Below, piece after piece: positions 28,130 through 37,658 of a DNA stretch of 64,000 nt. Where the stretch lies: assembly GCF_007474535.1 (NCBI RefSeq), contig NZ_VKNW01000007.1:62001-126000 (forward strand), written 5' to 3'. The DNA is from Chryseobacterium echinoideorum. GTDB lineage: Bacteria > Bacteroidota > Bacteroidia > Flavobacteriales > Weeksellaceae. A model generated the notes under the pieces. The model was not told the origin of the DNA, did no database searches, and worked only from the letters and a program-made list of their open reading frames with translations. The first letter of the stretch is position 1. Each line of letters begins with the position of its first letter. The translations under genes and the position numbers were made by a program.

Positions 28130-28146
28130 TTTTATAAAATTAAATT

Positions 28147-28752
28147 CTAACTTTTTGCTTTAGCAGCGTCAGATTCTATTTTTTTAATTTCTTTTAATTT
28201 CTCAGCAATCTTGGTTACCGCATCTGGTTTAGCAGGCCTCAAAGGAATTTCAGCCTGAGCCATATCCCATTTGATAACTAAATTTCCTGAATTTTCGTCG
28301 GTAGGGTTCAAAGTAATTTCAAACCATTCCTGTTTATCTGCTAATGTATTTACCGGAACGGTAACATCTACCACATCCTGTTTCGGATCGTATGTATAAG
28401 CTCCCCATTGCTGAAAGTCTTTATTTAAGATCACTTTCCATTCTTTTTCAGTAGGAACGATAAATAGTCCATACGTTCCTGCCTGAACTGTTTTTCCTCC
28501 AAAATTAACCGACTGTCCGAAAGTGATTTTCGTAGATGAGTTGGCTCCTGCTCTCCAAACCTGACCGTAAGGAACGAGTTCACCGAATATTTTTCTTCCT
28601 TTTACTCCCGGTCTTCCGTAATCTACGGTAATTTTAGACATCGAAAACTGCTGCTCAACTTTTTGGCGCGGGCTTGCTGCCGGTACAGAATAGTCCTGTG
28701 CAAAAGCCATGGCAGAAGCTGATATACAAACTGCAAATAATAATTTTTTCAC
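28147..28752 (-). CDS. DUF2911 family exported protein
   Basis: A 201-aa protein with a signal peptide (MKKLLFAVCISASAMAFAQ) and the DUF2911 core: the segment SMSKITVDYGRPGVKGRKIFG, then the WRAGANSSTKITF block. The fold is expected to be a beta sandwich outside the cytoplasm. The C-terminal 30 residues are Lys- and Ala-rich and helical. The family is widespread in Bacteroidota and of unknown function. Confidence 0.85.
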   Translation of the reverse strand: MKKLLFAVCISASAMAFAQDYSVPAASPRQKVEQQFSMSKITVDYGRPGVKGRKIFGELVPYGQVWRAGANSSTKITFGQSVNFGGKTVQAGTYGLFIVPTEKEWKVILNKDFQQWGAYTYDPKQDVVDVTVPVNTLADKQEWFEITLNPTDENSGNLVIKWDMAQAEIPLRPAKPDAVTKIAEKLKEIKKIESDAAKAKS

Positions 28753-28915
28753 TTTTTAAAAATTTGTTTAAAAATACGAAATTGACCAGATAAATCACTT
28801 TTCGTGTATGATAAATTTTGTTAAAAAAACAGTTCACCTCAAAAATATCTCACTATTTGAAAAACATGAATATCAAAACAGCATTTTAATAGTATTCATG
28901 ACAGTTGTAAATAAA

Positions 28916-28946
28916 TTAAACCTCATAAATTAATTATGAGGTTTAA
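28916..28946. terminator. Terminator downstream of the ABC membrane protein
   Basis: TTAAACCTCATAA (28916-28928) and TTATGAGGTTTAA (28934-28946) form a 13-bp stem with a 5-nt loop. It lies 18 nt beyond the stop of the minus-strand membrane gene. Confidence 0.7.
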
Positions 28947-28964
28947 ATATTATTGTTTATAAAA

Positions 28965-30839
28965 TTATTCCGGCATTGCTTTCCATTTTTGGAGAACAGA
29001 TGTATAGAAATACATAAAGATAAACCCACCCACAAGAAGAATATAGCTTATCCCAAGTCCTAAATAATCAAATACCGTGACACAGGTTTTAGTCTGAGAA
29101 ATATCATAGCTGTCATAAATTTCTACACCGCACATTGCTTTTTGATGCATATTGATAATTCCAAAAATTAAAAGAAGAAATAATACAAAACCATTCATCG
29201 AAATATTAACAAAAACAGAAGAAACCATTTTGCTTAGAGCTTCCATTTTCAATATCGGAATAAGAAGGATAACCAGTGAAACCAGCAGCAAGAAATATAA
29301 AACGAAAAACTCTTCCCTAAACCCTGTAACTGCATTGTACATTACGATGACCAGCGTAACCGCCAAAACAAGCAATCCTGCGCTGATTACACTGAACAGA
29401 AGGGATTTCAATCCTGTAATTCTAAAGCTGAAAATAAAAGTTGAAAGAAAAAAGGCAATCCAGATATAAATATGAACATTCTCTGAAAAGAAATCTTCAT
29501 TTTTTACCCTATCTACGTTTTCCAACAGCTCTTTAATGTGATCTGTACTGTAATAATAGTCGGTGACATTATTTTTAAAATAATCCTGCGGAGAGATCTG
29601 ATTATTGATATCAGGATTAAATGCACGTATTTTCACACTATCACTCACGATATTCCCCTCTTCATCAATAGCAGCAGCAACTGAATCAACTGCAATGGCA
29701 GAATCATAGTATTCATTATCGTCATTTCCGCGAGGCTGATAATCTTTAATAAAATACCGCACCTCAAAATTAGGATTTTGGGGAGTATAAATCATTTTTA
29801 CCCAGCTCTTTGCTTCCAGATTATTTGCAACTCTGTAATTTTTAGAAATGGTAAGAAAATCTGTCAGTAATTTTTCCAGTTCAGCAGGATTTTTTCTGTC
29901 TAAAAGTTCTGCAGTTTTCTGGTTGATTATGGCTTTTTTATTTTTCAGGGTCTGATTAGGAGAATCTCTGTCATAATAATAATTGCCATCAATCGCTACA
30001 ACTTCGTCATCATAAGTTTTAAAGTCATTATCATACAATATACTTGAAAAATTGTAATACGTAAGTCCTGTTGTTTTAATATAAGGAGAAACATCCACTA
30101 CCTCTTTTTTGAAATAAAAAATCTCAGATTTTTCTTTTCTGTCGGAATAAGCGATAGGTGTTTTCAGTGAAGCTTCGGGTTCCGGAATGATAAATTCATT
30201 TCGTTTGTCTTTCTTGAATGAAGTTTTAGAGTACACCGAGTTAAACTGATACACTCTGTCATAATACACAAAATATTTTTTGGTTCTGTCAATATCATCA
30301 ATATGAGTTTCACAATACAAATTATAGAAAGGTTTAGGAAAAAGTCGGTTTTCCAGCGTGTAATTTTCCAGATTTTGTGAAAGAAAAGGATGTACCCTGT
30401 TGATGATATCAGTATTTTTTGTCATTTCCTCATCAGAATACTTCTGGTTGATAAACAATCTGAAACCAATCATATAGGAAAAGAAAAAAGTTGTGCTCGC
30501 AAAAATGATGATAAAATACTGTACAAATTGAGCAAACAATTTACCTTTTGACGAAGGATAAAAGTTTTTGAAAGCGTTGTTTTTGAACATCATCAGAAGC
30601 CAGCCAACAATCATCAAAACAGAGATAATAAGGTGTATAAAGATAACCCCGTCTGTATAGTAGTCATTTTTAACGCTGTATTTTTGCAGTGAAACAGGAT
30701 CTATATGTGAAAGATACCCAATCACAAAAAACAGTATATGTACAGCTAAACTTGCCAAAAGCATCCACACGATTCTGGTATTCCAGATGGTAGGATATTT
30801 TTCAAGCAGATATTGATTGAATTGATTTATTTTTTGCAT
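28965..30839 (-). CDS. Polytopic membrane protein paired with an ABC ATPase
   Basis: A 624-aa protein with three predicted helices near the N-terminus (about 23-43, 64-84, 106-128), a long soluble domain of roughly 320 residues, and about five helices after residue 455. This layout, and the ABC ATPase encoded immediately upstream on the same strand (21-nt gap), suggests an ABC-type permease with a large extracytoplasmic domain. No family motif is recognised and the substrate is unknown. An alternative is a gliding- or envelope-associated transporter part. Confidence 0.7.
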   Translation of the reverse strand: MQKINQFNQYLLEKYPTIWNTRIVWMLLASLAVHILFFVIGYLSHIDPVSLQKYSVKNDYYTDGVIFIHLIISVLMIVGWLLMMFKNNAFKNFYPSSKGKLFAQFVQYFIIIFASTTFFFSYMIGFRLFINQKYSDEEMTKNTDIINRVHPFLSQNLENYTLENRLFPKPFYNLYCETHIDDIDRTKKYFVYYDRVYQFNSVYSKTSFKKDKRNEFIIPEPEASLKTPIAYSDRKEKSEIFYFKKEVVDVSPYIKTTGLTYYNFSSILYDNDFKTYDDEVVAIDGNYYYDRDSPNQTLKNKKAIINQKTAELLDRKNPAELEKLLTDFLTISKNYRVANNLEAKSWVKMIYTPQNPNFEVRYFIKDYQPRGNDDNEYYDSAIAVDSVAAAIDEEGNIVSDSVKIRAFNPDINNQISPQDYFKNNVTDYYYSTDHIKELLENVDRVKNEDFFSENVHIYIWIAFFLSTFIFSFRITGLKSLLFSVISAGLLVLAVTLVIVMYNAVTGFREEFFVLYFLLLVSLVILLIPILKMEALSKMVSSVFVNISMNGFVLFLLLIFGIINMHQKAMCGVEIYDSYDISQTKTCVTVFDYLGLGISYILLVGGFIFMYFYTSVLQKWKAMPE

Positions 30840-30860
30840 TTTTTTAAAGATTAAAGAAGA

Positions 30861-32012
30861 TTAACTCACGAAAAATCTTCTTGTGGAAGATGAAATATTT
30901 CGGATATATACAATTTCTGCTCCGGCGGTTCCTAAAGCTTTTATTACCTCCGAAAACTTAGTTTCAGAAGGAAAATAGGCTACGAAAATACCTCCGTTAA
31001 AATTTAGTTTTTCAGGATTAAAATCTCTGAAAATCTCCAGGAGTTTTTCTCGGGATTCAGGGGTGTCGATTTCGATAATCAGATGGGAATTTTCAACATC
31101 CTGAAGTTCAGAATTGTCTTTATACTGACCGTTTTTCAGGAAAATAACTTTATCTGAAATTTTTTCCACTTCATACAATTGCTGTGAACTCAGAATCAAA
31201 GCGATGGGATTATTAACAGAATTGGCAATTGATTTTAAATCTTCCAGAATGACCTGCTGCGCCAGAACATCCAGATTCGCCAAAGGCTCATCCAGCAAAA
31301 GAATTTCAGGCTTTCTCAACAGCGTTCTTGCAAGCTCAAAACGCATTTTATAACCGGAAGAAAGCTCGCTCCATTTCAAATGTTTATAATTCCACAAACC
31401 GAGACGGGCAATCATCATCAGAGTTCTGGTTTCATTTTCTTCAGGAGAAACTCCGTAATTGGAAAGTACAAATTTTAAATTGTCTTTCAGGCTTCCATAC
31501 CATTTTTCTGTTCGTTGCGGAATATAAACCAGTTTCGTACGAAGATCAAAATCATTTTTTGGTTGATGATTAAAAGAATAATTGAGCTCGCCTTCATTAT
31601 AAGAAATTTCTTTGGCTAAAATTCTCAAAAGTGTGGTTTTCCCATTTCCGTTCTCTCCTACCAAACCATAAACCTGACCTTTATTGATTTCCACAGAAAC
31701 AGGTCCGAGAGAAAATCGGTTGCTTCCATAAGATTTCAGGATGTTTCTTGCCCGAAGAACAGATTGTTCCAACGGATGCTCCTGTACAGGAATTTTTTCA
31801 ATTTTGAGGAGAAGATCATTAGATTTCTGAATGAGCTCATCTGTATAGTTGGGATATTTTTCCTTCCAGTCTGTAAGCTCAATTGCTTCTCTGTAGATAT
31901 GCATATTTTGAGTATCCATCGCGCAATCTAACAGTTTTCTGAAGCCTAAAACAGTATCTTTGTTGTCGAAAAAATGCTTCACTTCAACGACACGCTGTTG
32001 GTGTTTCGTCAT
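30861..32012 (-). CDS. ABC transporter ATP-binding protein
   Basis: A 383-aa ATPase. About 95 residues of an unusual helical N-terminus precede the ABC domain. Walker A is GENGNGKTT, the signature is LSSGYKMRFELA and Walker B is EILLLDEPLANLD, all intact. A C-terminal segment of about 80 residues may be regulatory. The signature SSGYK differs from the usual LSGGQ but keeps the key Ser-Gly core. It is expected to energise the membrane protein encoded next. Confidence 0.85.
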   Translation of the reverse strand: MTKHQQRVVEVKHFFDNKDTVLGFRKLLDCAMDTQNMHIYREAIELTDWKEKYPNYTDELIQKSNDLLLKIEKIPVQEHPLEQSVLRARNILKSYGSNRFSLGPVSVEINKGQVYGLVGENGNGKTTLLRILAKEISYNEGELNYSFNHQPKNDFDLRTKLVYIPQRTEKWYGSLKDNLKFVLSNYGVSPEENETRTLMMIARLGLWNYKHLKWSELSSGYKMRFELARTLLRKPEILLLDEPLANLDVLAQQVILEDLKSIANSVNNPIALILSSQQLYEVEKISDKVIFLKNGQYKDNSELQDVENSHLIIEIDTPESREKLLEIFRDFNPEKLNFNGGIFVAYFPSETKFSEVIKALGTAGAEIVYIRNISSSTRRFFVS

Positions 32013-32090
32013 TAGGTTTTATTTAGTGTTTCGAAGATAATTATTTTAATTCAAATGAAAGAGAAAATTAATATTTGGGTACGATTAAAA

Positions 32091-32576
32091 TCAAATTGAT
32101 GCAGAGATCCACATAAAATAATTGGCAGCATATAAAGTGATGAAAAGTAATAAGATTTTATCCTGAATAGCCTCAAAATTTTCTGAACTGGTGATGTCAT
32201 AGTTATAGATCATGTTTATCCAACGATAAGATGCTTTAAAGATGAGTAAATCTTCGTTTTGATGATTGGTAAGAATAAACTTCTCCTTCAAAAAGCCTGA
32301 ATATTTTAATACAAATTCCTCCTCTTTACCTGATAATTTCATTCTTATGACCAAATCACCATTCCAGTTCATTTTTAAAACAGCAATAATTTCTGTATCA
32401 TTTTTTATTTCAATATTTTTTTTCCAAAAGCCTTTCGGTTCAATATCATATTTTTTACCGCCAATCTCCATTTCCGCATTAAATTTAAACCAATTACCAT
32501 AAGTAAGCTTACCAAGGATCTGGCTGCCTGCTTTAATTTCAAATGATGTATTCTGAGATATTGCACTATATTCCAT
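32091..32576 (-). CDS. Hypothetical protein, beta-rich
   Basis: A 161-aa protein with alternating strands (GKLTYGNWFKFNAEMEIGGKKYDIEPKG) and a hydrophobic C-terminal segment (about 140-160) that could be a membrane anchor. The strand pattern recalls tubby/LURP-one-like or lipocalin-like barrels, but I recognise no motif. It is transcribed in the same direction as the ABC genes, ending 78 nt upstream of the ATPase start, and might share their transcript. Confidence 0.55.
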   Translation of the reverse strand: MEYSAISQNTSFEIKAGSQILGKLTYGNWFKFNAEMEIGGKKYDIEPKGFWKKNIEIKNDTEIIAVLKMNWNGDLVIRMKLSGKEEEFVLKYSGFLKEKFILTNHQNEDLLIFKASYRWINMIYNYDITSSENFEAIQDKILLLFITLYAANYFMWISASI

Positions 32577-32617
32577 AAAGCCAATTTAGTTAAAATTCGT
32601 CAAATTTATCAAAGACA

Positions 32618-32642
32618 AACCCCGCAATATGATTACGGGGTT
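32618..32642 (-). terminator. Possible terminator of the protease/M19 unit
   Basis: AACCCCG and CGGGGTT form a 7-bp stem with an 11-nt loop, about 70 nt beyond the M19-like stop. The T-tract on the minus strand is short. Confidence 0.45.
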
Positions 32643-32710
32643 ACAAAATATTGGTTGGTAGTTAATTTAAGTTTTCACATAAAACATCAGATCAAATCAG
32701 TTTTTAATTT

Positions 32711-34357
32711 TTAATTCCAGTTATTGAGGTATCTTTTTAAGAATTTCTTCCCGTTTTCAGACAGAAATTTATCGGCACATTCTATGAGATAACTTTCTTT
32801 AATAGATTCAGAACCTTTGTTTTTAAAAACTTTTATTTCGTTAAGAGGCTCCAGACGTTTATCGACAATTGGCAAATAAACCAGAAGATCGTTTCTGAGT
32901 TTTCCTAAGGTTGTTATATCGTCATAAGGATTAATCGGGTTGATCAATCCGTCATAATCAGAACCAATACAAATATGATCCCACGGACTGCGCTCTCCTA
33001 CCCAGCTGATTTCAGAATATCCTAATCGTACAGCGTAAATGATATGAGCACAAAGCAGATAAATATGTCTCACCTGCCGATCGGTTTTCTGCTCTGTTGT
33101 GAAAGATTCTTCAAGATCAAAAGTTCCTTCTTTAAACCATTTGCGCCACTCGTAGAGCGGTATTGCTTCAGGGTCTTTAAAATATTCCGGTCTGGAACCA
33201 TCCAGTAAGCCTTTTGCAGCTCCTAAAATACGCTGATCCATTGAGATTCCGATCAATCCGTTGCTTCGCATGATTTCGACAATTTCTTCATCAAATAAAT
33301 TAATCGTCCAAGGATTGGCAAATAATTTATTGTTTAAAAGAAAATCTGTTTTACCGATAAATCTGTTCTTAGCCTGAATTTCACAAATTGTTTTGCCCTG
33401 AACATACCTGAAACTTGAACGGTAATTTTTTTGCTCTACAAAATCTTTGATGGAAGAAAATGTAAAACCTGTATGCGATGAAATAATCGGAAGTCTTAGC
33501 GTTTCGGGATATTCTTCTCCCAATTCTTCCCGAAACTGATAAAATTTGTGACGGGAAAACACACTCATATGTTTTATATCAATAAGAGAAGGATAAGGAT
33601 GCAGAAAAACCGAACGGATAAAATCTTTACCTTTATCTGAAATTCCGAAACCCGTTTTAGGAATAAAATCTTCGCTTCGGAATGCTTTCTGTGCCGTTCC
33701 GTTGAGAGCCTGAGCAAAACCGCACATGTGCTGCTCGGGAATTTCGCTGAGATGAACGAGATTGATACTGAATAAATCTACATTATTTTTATCATCCTGA
33801 ATCTCACGGTAACATTTTCCGGGATCTGTAGCTGCTCCCGATTCTCTGATCTTTGCCTCAGAAAAATTGTGTGCTCCTTCTACAGAAAAGGCAAGATAAG
33901 TATATTGCTGGCTGCAGAAAATATCTTCTGCCGGTTTTTGTTTTCTGTTGATAAATCGGATATTAAAATCTTTTTCAAGAGTGTTGTAATTTGATTGATA
34001 ATAAGCAACTTCTTCTTTAAATAAATCAAAATAAGTAGTTTCCCTATTTTTTACACGGTCTATAAAACTCCAGTTGATAGGAAGCTTTGACGAGCTGAAT
34101 CCCTTGAAAAAGCCATTGATATTTTCTGCAAAAGCATATTCCATCGCCATCAATGCGGTCACTCCGTACCCGAGCTGGCTGTTTTTTACCATTTTAGGAG
34201 ATGACTGACTGTCGAATGCATTTCCCATAAACTCATCTATCGCACTCATCAATCCTTTTGTTTTGAAGTCAGAAATAAGAGGGAGACGACCGTTGTCTTT
34301 TATACTGATCAGATGTTTGAATAACAAATGAAAATGAAAATCAAATATATTTTTCAT
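32711..34357 (-). CDS. M19-like metal-dependent dipeptidase/hydrolase
   Basis: A 548-aa amidohydrolase-fold protein. Counterparts of renal/membrane dipeptidase (peptidase M19) ligands are visible in order: HFH at residues 7-9 (usually H-x-D), Glu in SVEGAH, His in DIKH, His in ISSHTG, and Asp in GSDYDG. It is longer than typical M19 enzymes (about 350-400 aa), with an extra middle segment. There is no signal peptide, so it is probably cytosolic. It follows the double-protease gene by 12 nt and is almost certainly cotranslated with it. The HxH in place of HxD may alter metal binding. Confidence 0.75.
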   Translation of the reverse strand: MKNIFDFHFHLLFKHLISIKDNGRLPLISDFKTKGLMSAIDEFMGNAFDSQSSPKMVKNSQLGYGVTALMAMEYAFAENINGFFKGFSSSKLPINWSFIDRVKNRETTYFDLFKEEVAYYQSNYNTLEKDFNIRFINRKQKPAEDIFCSQQYTYLAFSVEGAHNFSEAKIRESGAATDPGKCYREIQDDKNNVDLFSINLVHLSEIPEQHMCGFAQALNGTAQKAFRSEDFIPKTGFGISDKGKDFIRSVFLHPYPSLIDIKHMSVFSRHKFYQFREELGEEYPETLRLPIISSHTGFTFSSIKDFVEQKNYRSSFRYVQGKTICEIQAKNRFIGKTDFLLNNKLFANPWTINLFDEEIVEIMRSNGLIGISMDQRILGAAKGLLDGSRPEYFKDPEAIPLYEWRKWFKEGTFDLEESFTTEQKTDRQVRHIYLLCAHIIYAVRLGYSEISWVGERSPWDHICIGSDYDGLINPINPYDDITTLGKLRNDLLVYLPIVDKRLEPLNEIKVFKNKGSESIKESYLIECADKFLSENGKKFLKRYLNNWN

Positions 34358-34369
34358 ATCTGTCTTTTT

Positions 34370-37120
34370 TTAAGAATTGATTACTTTTTCTCTTATCAGC
34401 TTGAATGTTTCGAGAGTACTGTTTACATCGGGATTTATTATGCTTTCCTTTGCTGAATATCCTTTAGGTGAATTTTGCTCAATAATTTTTCTGGCATGAT
34501 CAGACATTTCATATTCTTCAGTAATCAGGCTTTCTTCTTTACTAATTCCTTTTTTGATGCCTCTCAAAATTCCGTTCCATAGCATTTTAAGACTTTCGCC
34601 CACAGTTCTGAATGCCATGGCAACTTTGCTGATATCTTCATCTTTATAAGCATTAACCAAATCTGAACTATTGGGAATTTCTGCTTTTAAAAGTTTGTCA
34701 ATATCCAAAATACCTGCTCCAAAGTTTGCAGGAAGACTGTGCTGCGTTCTTGCCGAACTTTTCAGACAACTTCTGAAAGCCTCAATAATCTCATAACCGT
34801 GATAGCTTTTCAACTTTTCTCTGTTTTTGTAAAGCCAGAGAACTGCTGCGGATGAAACGTGTGGTACTGCGTAACTCGTACCGTGACCATATCCCATCCC
34901 ATAACGGAATAAACCTGTTTTTTCTTTCAAAAATTTTGGAACATACACATGCATTCCCGGTGCTGTAATATCGACTGTTTTTCCCCTAGAAGATCCTTTC
35001 CATTCTTTATCATCCGGATTTGAGGCGGCAACCGCAATAGTTCCGGGATGTACTGCCGGTGCCACGACTTCTCTTACTTCGTTTCCTGCTGCACAACACC
35101 AGATAATGCCTTTTTCATAGACTTTTTTTGCCAGATTGTACGTCGTCATCGTTGGAGGAAGTCCCATGCTCGTTGTAATTACTTTTGCGCCTGTAGCAAT
35201 AGCCGCATCTACAGCCTTTGCCAGTTCTGCTTGTCTTCCTAAAATCAAGACATCCTGAGCAACACGATAAGGAATAAGTTTTACTCTGTTTTGCTGCAGT
35301 AATCCGCAATTCCCGTTTTCTTCTGTATCGGAATAAAGATTTCCTATAATAATACTTCCTGTACGCGCACCATGACCATAATCTGCCAAAGTGATCCTGT
35401 GATGCTCTTCTTCTCTGGAATTATCATCATCGTCTACAAAATCAAAATCTTCGGTAAGATCAAAAGCTCCGTAATTTTTCGGATGATGAGAATATCCGGT
35501 ATCAAACTGAACAATTTTTATTGAATCTCCAATTGTATCGGTAACCGCTGAATTGTAATTCACGGCTTTCCAGTTCCACTGTCTGTAATCTTCTTTGTTT
35601 TTACCTTTTACATATTTGCTGGTCTGGTTGTACAGATCAAGAAAATGCTGTTCGTTATTAAAATCTTTAGAACCAGAGCTTTCAAAGGCTTTCAAATCAT
35701 TGTCATGCGTTACTTCCATATTGAGATAAATCTCGCTGTCATATTCTGCATGAATAATTTCTTTTAATGAAAGTAATTCTCTGGCAAATTCGTTTGGATT
35801 TTTGCCTTCAGATGAGATATTCAGTACAAAAAGTTCTTCTTCATTTTCTTTTGCTGAGACAGGAGTTGCAAGATATAAGCTGAAGTCATTGCCATAATTG
35901 AGTTGTAGTTCGGTTTCAAGATTTTCAAAATTTTCAGGGCTGTTATTTGCCAGAATGATAAATGGAAACTTTTGAGAATTATCAGCAGATTTATTCTTAT
36001 CCTGTAACTTAGTATCTGATACGAAATTTTTTAGTTTCTGTGCTTCATTTTTCACATCAGGAAGAGAGATTTCAGGCTGATTTTCTACTACTTCATCCAA
36101 CTCTCTTTTAGCCTTATTGGTTCTTGCTAGAATTTCATTTTTTTTAAGATTATGCGCCGGCTTTTCAAAATTTTTCTTCTGGAGAAACTCCAATATTCTG
36201 CTGATCCGGATTCCGGCATTTCCTACCCATTCAATATCCTCATCAGGTGTTTCTGAGTTGGCAACAGTTCCGTATTTGGTAAGAGGATTTCCGTTTTCAT
36301 CCATTTTTGGAACTCCTGTCTGATGTAGTGCTACAACCTCGCAGGTTCCCAATGCTAAAACCGGTGAACCGGAAGAACCCGGCAATGAATCGGTTTCATA
36401 AATAATCTGATCCTGATTTTCAGAAAAGAAAGAATTATTATTTAGGGAGATCTTTTTTGGCTGACCATTAGGATGCTGAATGATAATACAGGTTTCTCCC
36501 TTGATAATTTTACCGATATTCCCATCTATTTCTAAAGACGGAATATCTGTAATTTTTTTTCCTCTAAGATTAATTTCTTCTAAAGCTACCATTGTACAAT
36601 CTAATCCCGAAAACTCATCTTCCTGACTTTTTTTGATGTGTGATGTAAAAAAGAAAGCTTCAGGTTCTGGTCTGAACTGTACCGGATTCAGTATTCTCCC
36701 TTCCTCATCAAGTTCATAGAAAAATTCAGCTTTAATATTTGCACACTCTTCTTCACCGGAAATCACATGATTATTGGTTACCAGAATATTTCCATTGATT
36801 AAAAAACCCGTTCCAACCGGTTTATTATTATGTAAAACCCTACAAACAGACTGGGATATTTTTAATATTTTGGAAAGATTAATAATGTCTACCAAGTCAT
36901 TTTCTTCAATGATTCTTTCAATTCCCAGATTGAAATTAAAATTCTCACGGGCAACTCTGTTTTCTACACGCTTCTGATTATCTTCAAGATCAATAAGCGG
37001 ATGATTTAGCAGCCGTGCTTCTTCCAGTCTGCTTTGATCTTTAATAATCTGATCGTACTGATTGACCAGCTTGTCAACAATGATTGCTTTTGTTTCAGCG
37101 GCATTAAAAAAGTTAAACAT
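34370..37120 (-). CDS. Trypsin-like/subtilisin-like double protease
   Basis: A 916-aa protein with two complete serine-protease domains. The first is trypsin-like with His118 (VTNNHV), Asp174 (LDCTMV) and Ser250 (PGSSGSP). The second is an S8 subtilase with Asp near 539 (VQFDTGY), His near 583 (YGHGART), Asn near 676 (CCAAGNE) and Ser near 748 (GTSYAVP). About 85 helical residues precede the first domain and about 100 follow the second. There is no signal peptide, so a cytosolic, effector-like protein is likely. A linker rich in Glu, Lys and Asn (about 320-380) separates the domains. With the M19-like gene it forms a tight two-gene unit. A role in biological conflict or programmed proteolysis is inference. 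Confidence 0.85.
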   Translation of the reverse strand: MFNFFNAAETKAIIVDKLVNQYDQIIKDQSRLEEARLLNHPLIDLEDNQKRVENRVARENFNFNLGIERIIEENDLVDIINLSKILKISQSVCRVLHNNKPVGTGFLINGNILVTNNHVISGEEECANIKAEFFYELDEEGRILNPVQFRPEPEAFFFTSHIKKSQEDEFSGLDCTMVALEEINLRGKKITDIPSLEIDGNIGKIIKGETCIIIQHPNGQPKKISLNNNSFFSENQDQIIYETDSLPGSSGSPVLALGTCEVVALHQTGVPKMDENGNPLTKYGTVANSETPDEDIEWVGNAGIRISRILEFLQKKNFEKPAHNLKKNEILARTNKAKRELDEVVENQPEISLPDVKNEAQKLKNFVSDTKLQDKNKSADNSQKFPFIILANNSPENFENLETELQLNYGNDFSLYLATPVSAKENEEELFVLNISSEGKNPNEFARELLSLKEIIHAEYDSEIYLNMEVTHDNDLKAFESSGSKDFNNEQHFLDLYNQTSKYVKGKNKEDYRQWNWKAVNYNSAVTDTIGDSIKIVQFDTGYSHHPKNYGAFDLTEDFDFVDDDDNSREEEHHRITLADYGHGARTGSIIIGNLYSDTEENGNCGLLQQNRVKLIPYRVAQDVLILGRQAELAKAVDAAIATGAKVITTSMGLPPTMTTYNLAKKVYEKGIIWCCAAGNEVREVVAPAVHPGTIAVAASNPDDKEWKGSSRGKTVDITAPGMHVYVPKFLKEKTGLFRYGMGYGHGTSYAVPHVSSAAVLWLYKNREKLKSYHGYEIIEAFRSCLKSSARTQHSLPANFGAGILDIDKLLKAEIPNSSDLVNAYKDEDISKVAMAFRTVGESLKMLWNGILRGIKKGISKEESLITEEYEMSDHARKIIEQNSPKGYSAKESIINPDVNSTLETFKLIREKVINS

Positions 37121-37416
37121 AAGATAAGTTTTTAAGGTTATTAGTCAATAATGAGAGATATGAAGTAAATAAAAAGTCACTTAAAAATTACAGAAAAAAG
37201 TTACTATAATTTAAAATAAGTCACAACTGTTTTCCTGAAATATTTTATCCGAAATTACTATAAATCAAGTTTGTAAAAAATAGCACTTTTGGGTGATATT
37301 TTGATGATCTAGAAAAAACTTATAAAATTGTTTGAATAAAAGTATAAATCAATAATATTATGAATAAATAAAATATTAAAAGAAAAATACTCAAAATTTA
37401 AATTGATAAAAAATCG
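37121..37416. other. AT-rich intergenic region
   Basis: No gene or clear hairpin is seen. It must contain the promoter of the protease gene, but no TAnnTTTG box is evident on the minus strand. Confidence 0.5.
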
Positions 37417-37424
37417 TATTTTTG
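37417..37424 (+). promoter_or_regulatory. Promoter -7 box of the small RNA
   Basis: TATTTTTG is a perfect TAnnTTTG match. It is followed by the structured RNA region with its own terminator, so the transcript would run from about 37430. Confidence 0.6.
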
Positions 37425-37429
37425 TGGAA

Positions 37430-37611
37430 TAAATCAACAAAAAAAGAGTTTAAACTTTTGCTTTTGTAATACGAATCGGCAAAATTCACAAAGACACAAA
37501 ATACAAACAGTTGAGCTCCTGCCTTATTTGGCGAGGGCTTTCCTGTTTTATGTGTCAAGGCTTTGCCGAGCCTGTATTACTAAAGCGAGGAAAAGTTCCT
37601 CGCTTTTTTTA
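37430..37611 (+). ncRNA. Structured small RNA, probably 6S-Flavo type
   Basis: The region folds as one long interrupted rod. GTAATAC (37466-37472) pairs with GTATTAC (37574-37580). CGGCAAA (37477-37483) pairs with TTTGCCG (37562-37568) across an internal loop. GACACA (37493-37498) pairs with TGTGTC (37551-37556), and AACAG (37506-37510) with CTGTT (37543-37547). A GCC/GGC apical hairpin caps it. It has a promoter and a strong terminator and no coding frame. A rod with internal bubbles of about 180 nt fits 6S RNA, which binds RNA polymerase holoenzyme. A Flavobacteria-specific form (6S-Flavo) is known. The identity is from shape only. Confidence 0.6.
37582..37610 (+). terminator. Terminator of the small RNA
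   Basis: AAAGCGAGGAA (37582-37592) and TTCCTCGCTTT (37596-37606) form an 11-bp stem with a 3-nt loop, followed by further T to 37610. Confidence 0.9.
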
Positions 37612-37635
37612 CAGAAAAGTTTAAGAATTATAAAT

Positions 37636-37643
37636 TATATTTG
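37636..37643 (+). promoter_or_regulatory. Promoter -7 box of the broken lipoprotein gene
   Basis: TATATTTG matches the consensus. The box contains the TTG at 37641 that would be the longest-frame start, so translation must begin later, at GTG 37659. Confidence 0.6.
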
Positions 37644-37658
37644 AAAAATTTAAATACC

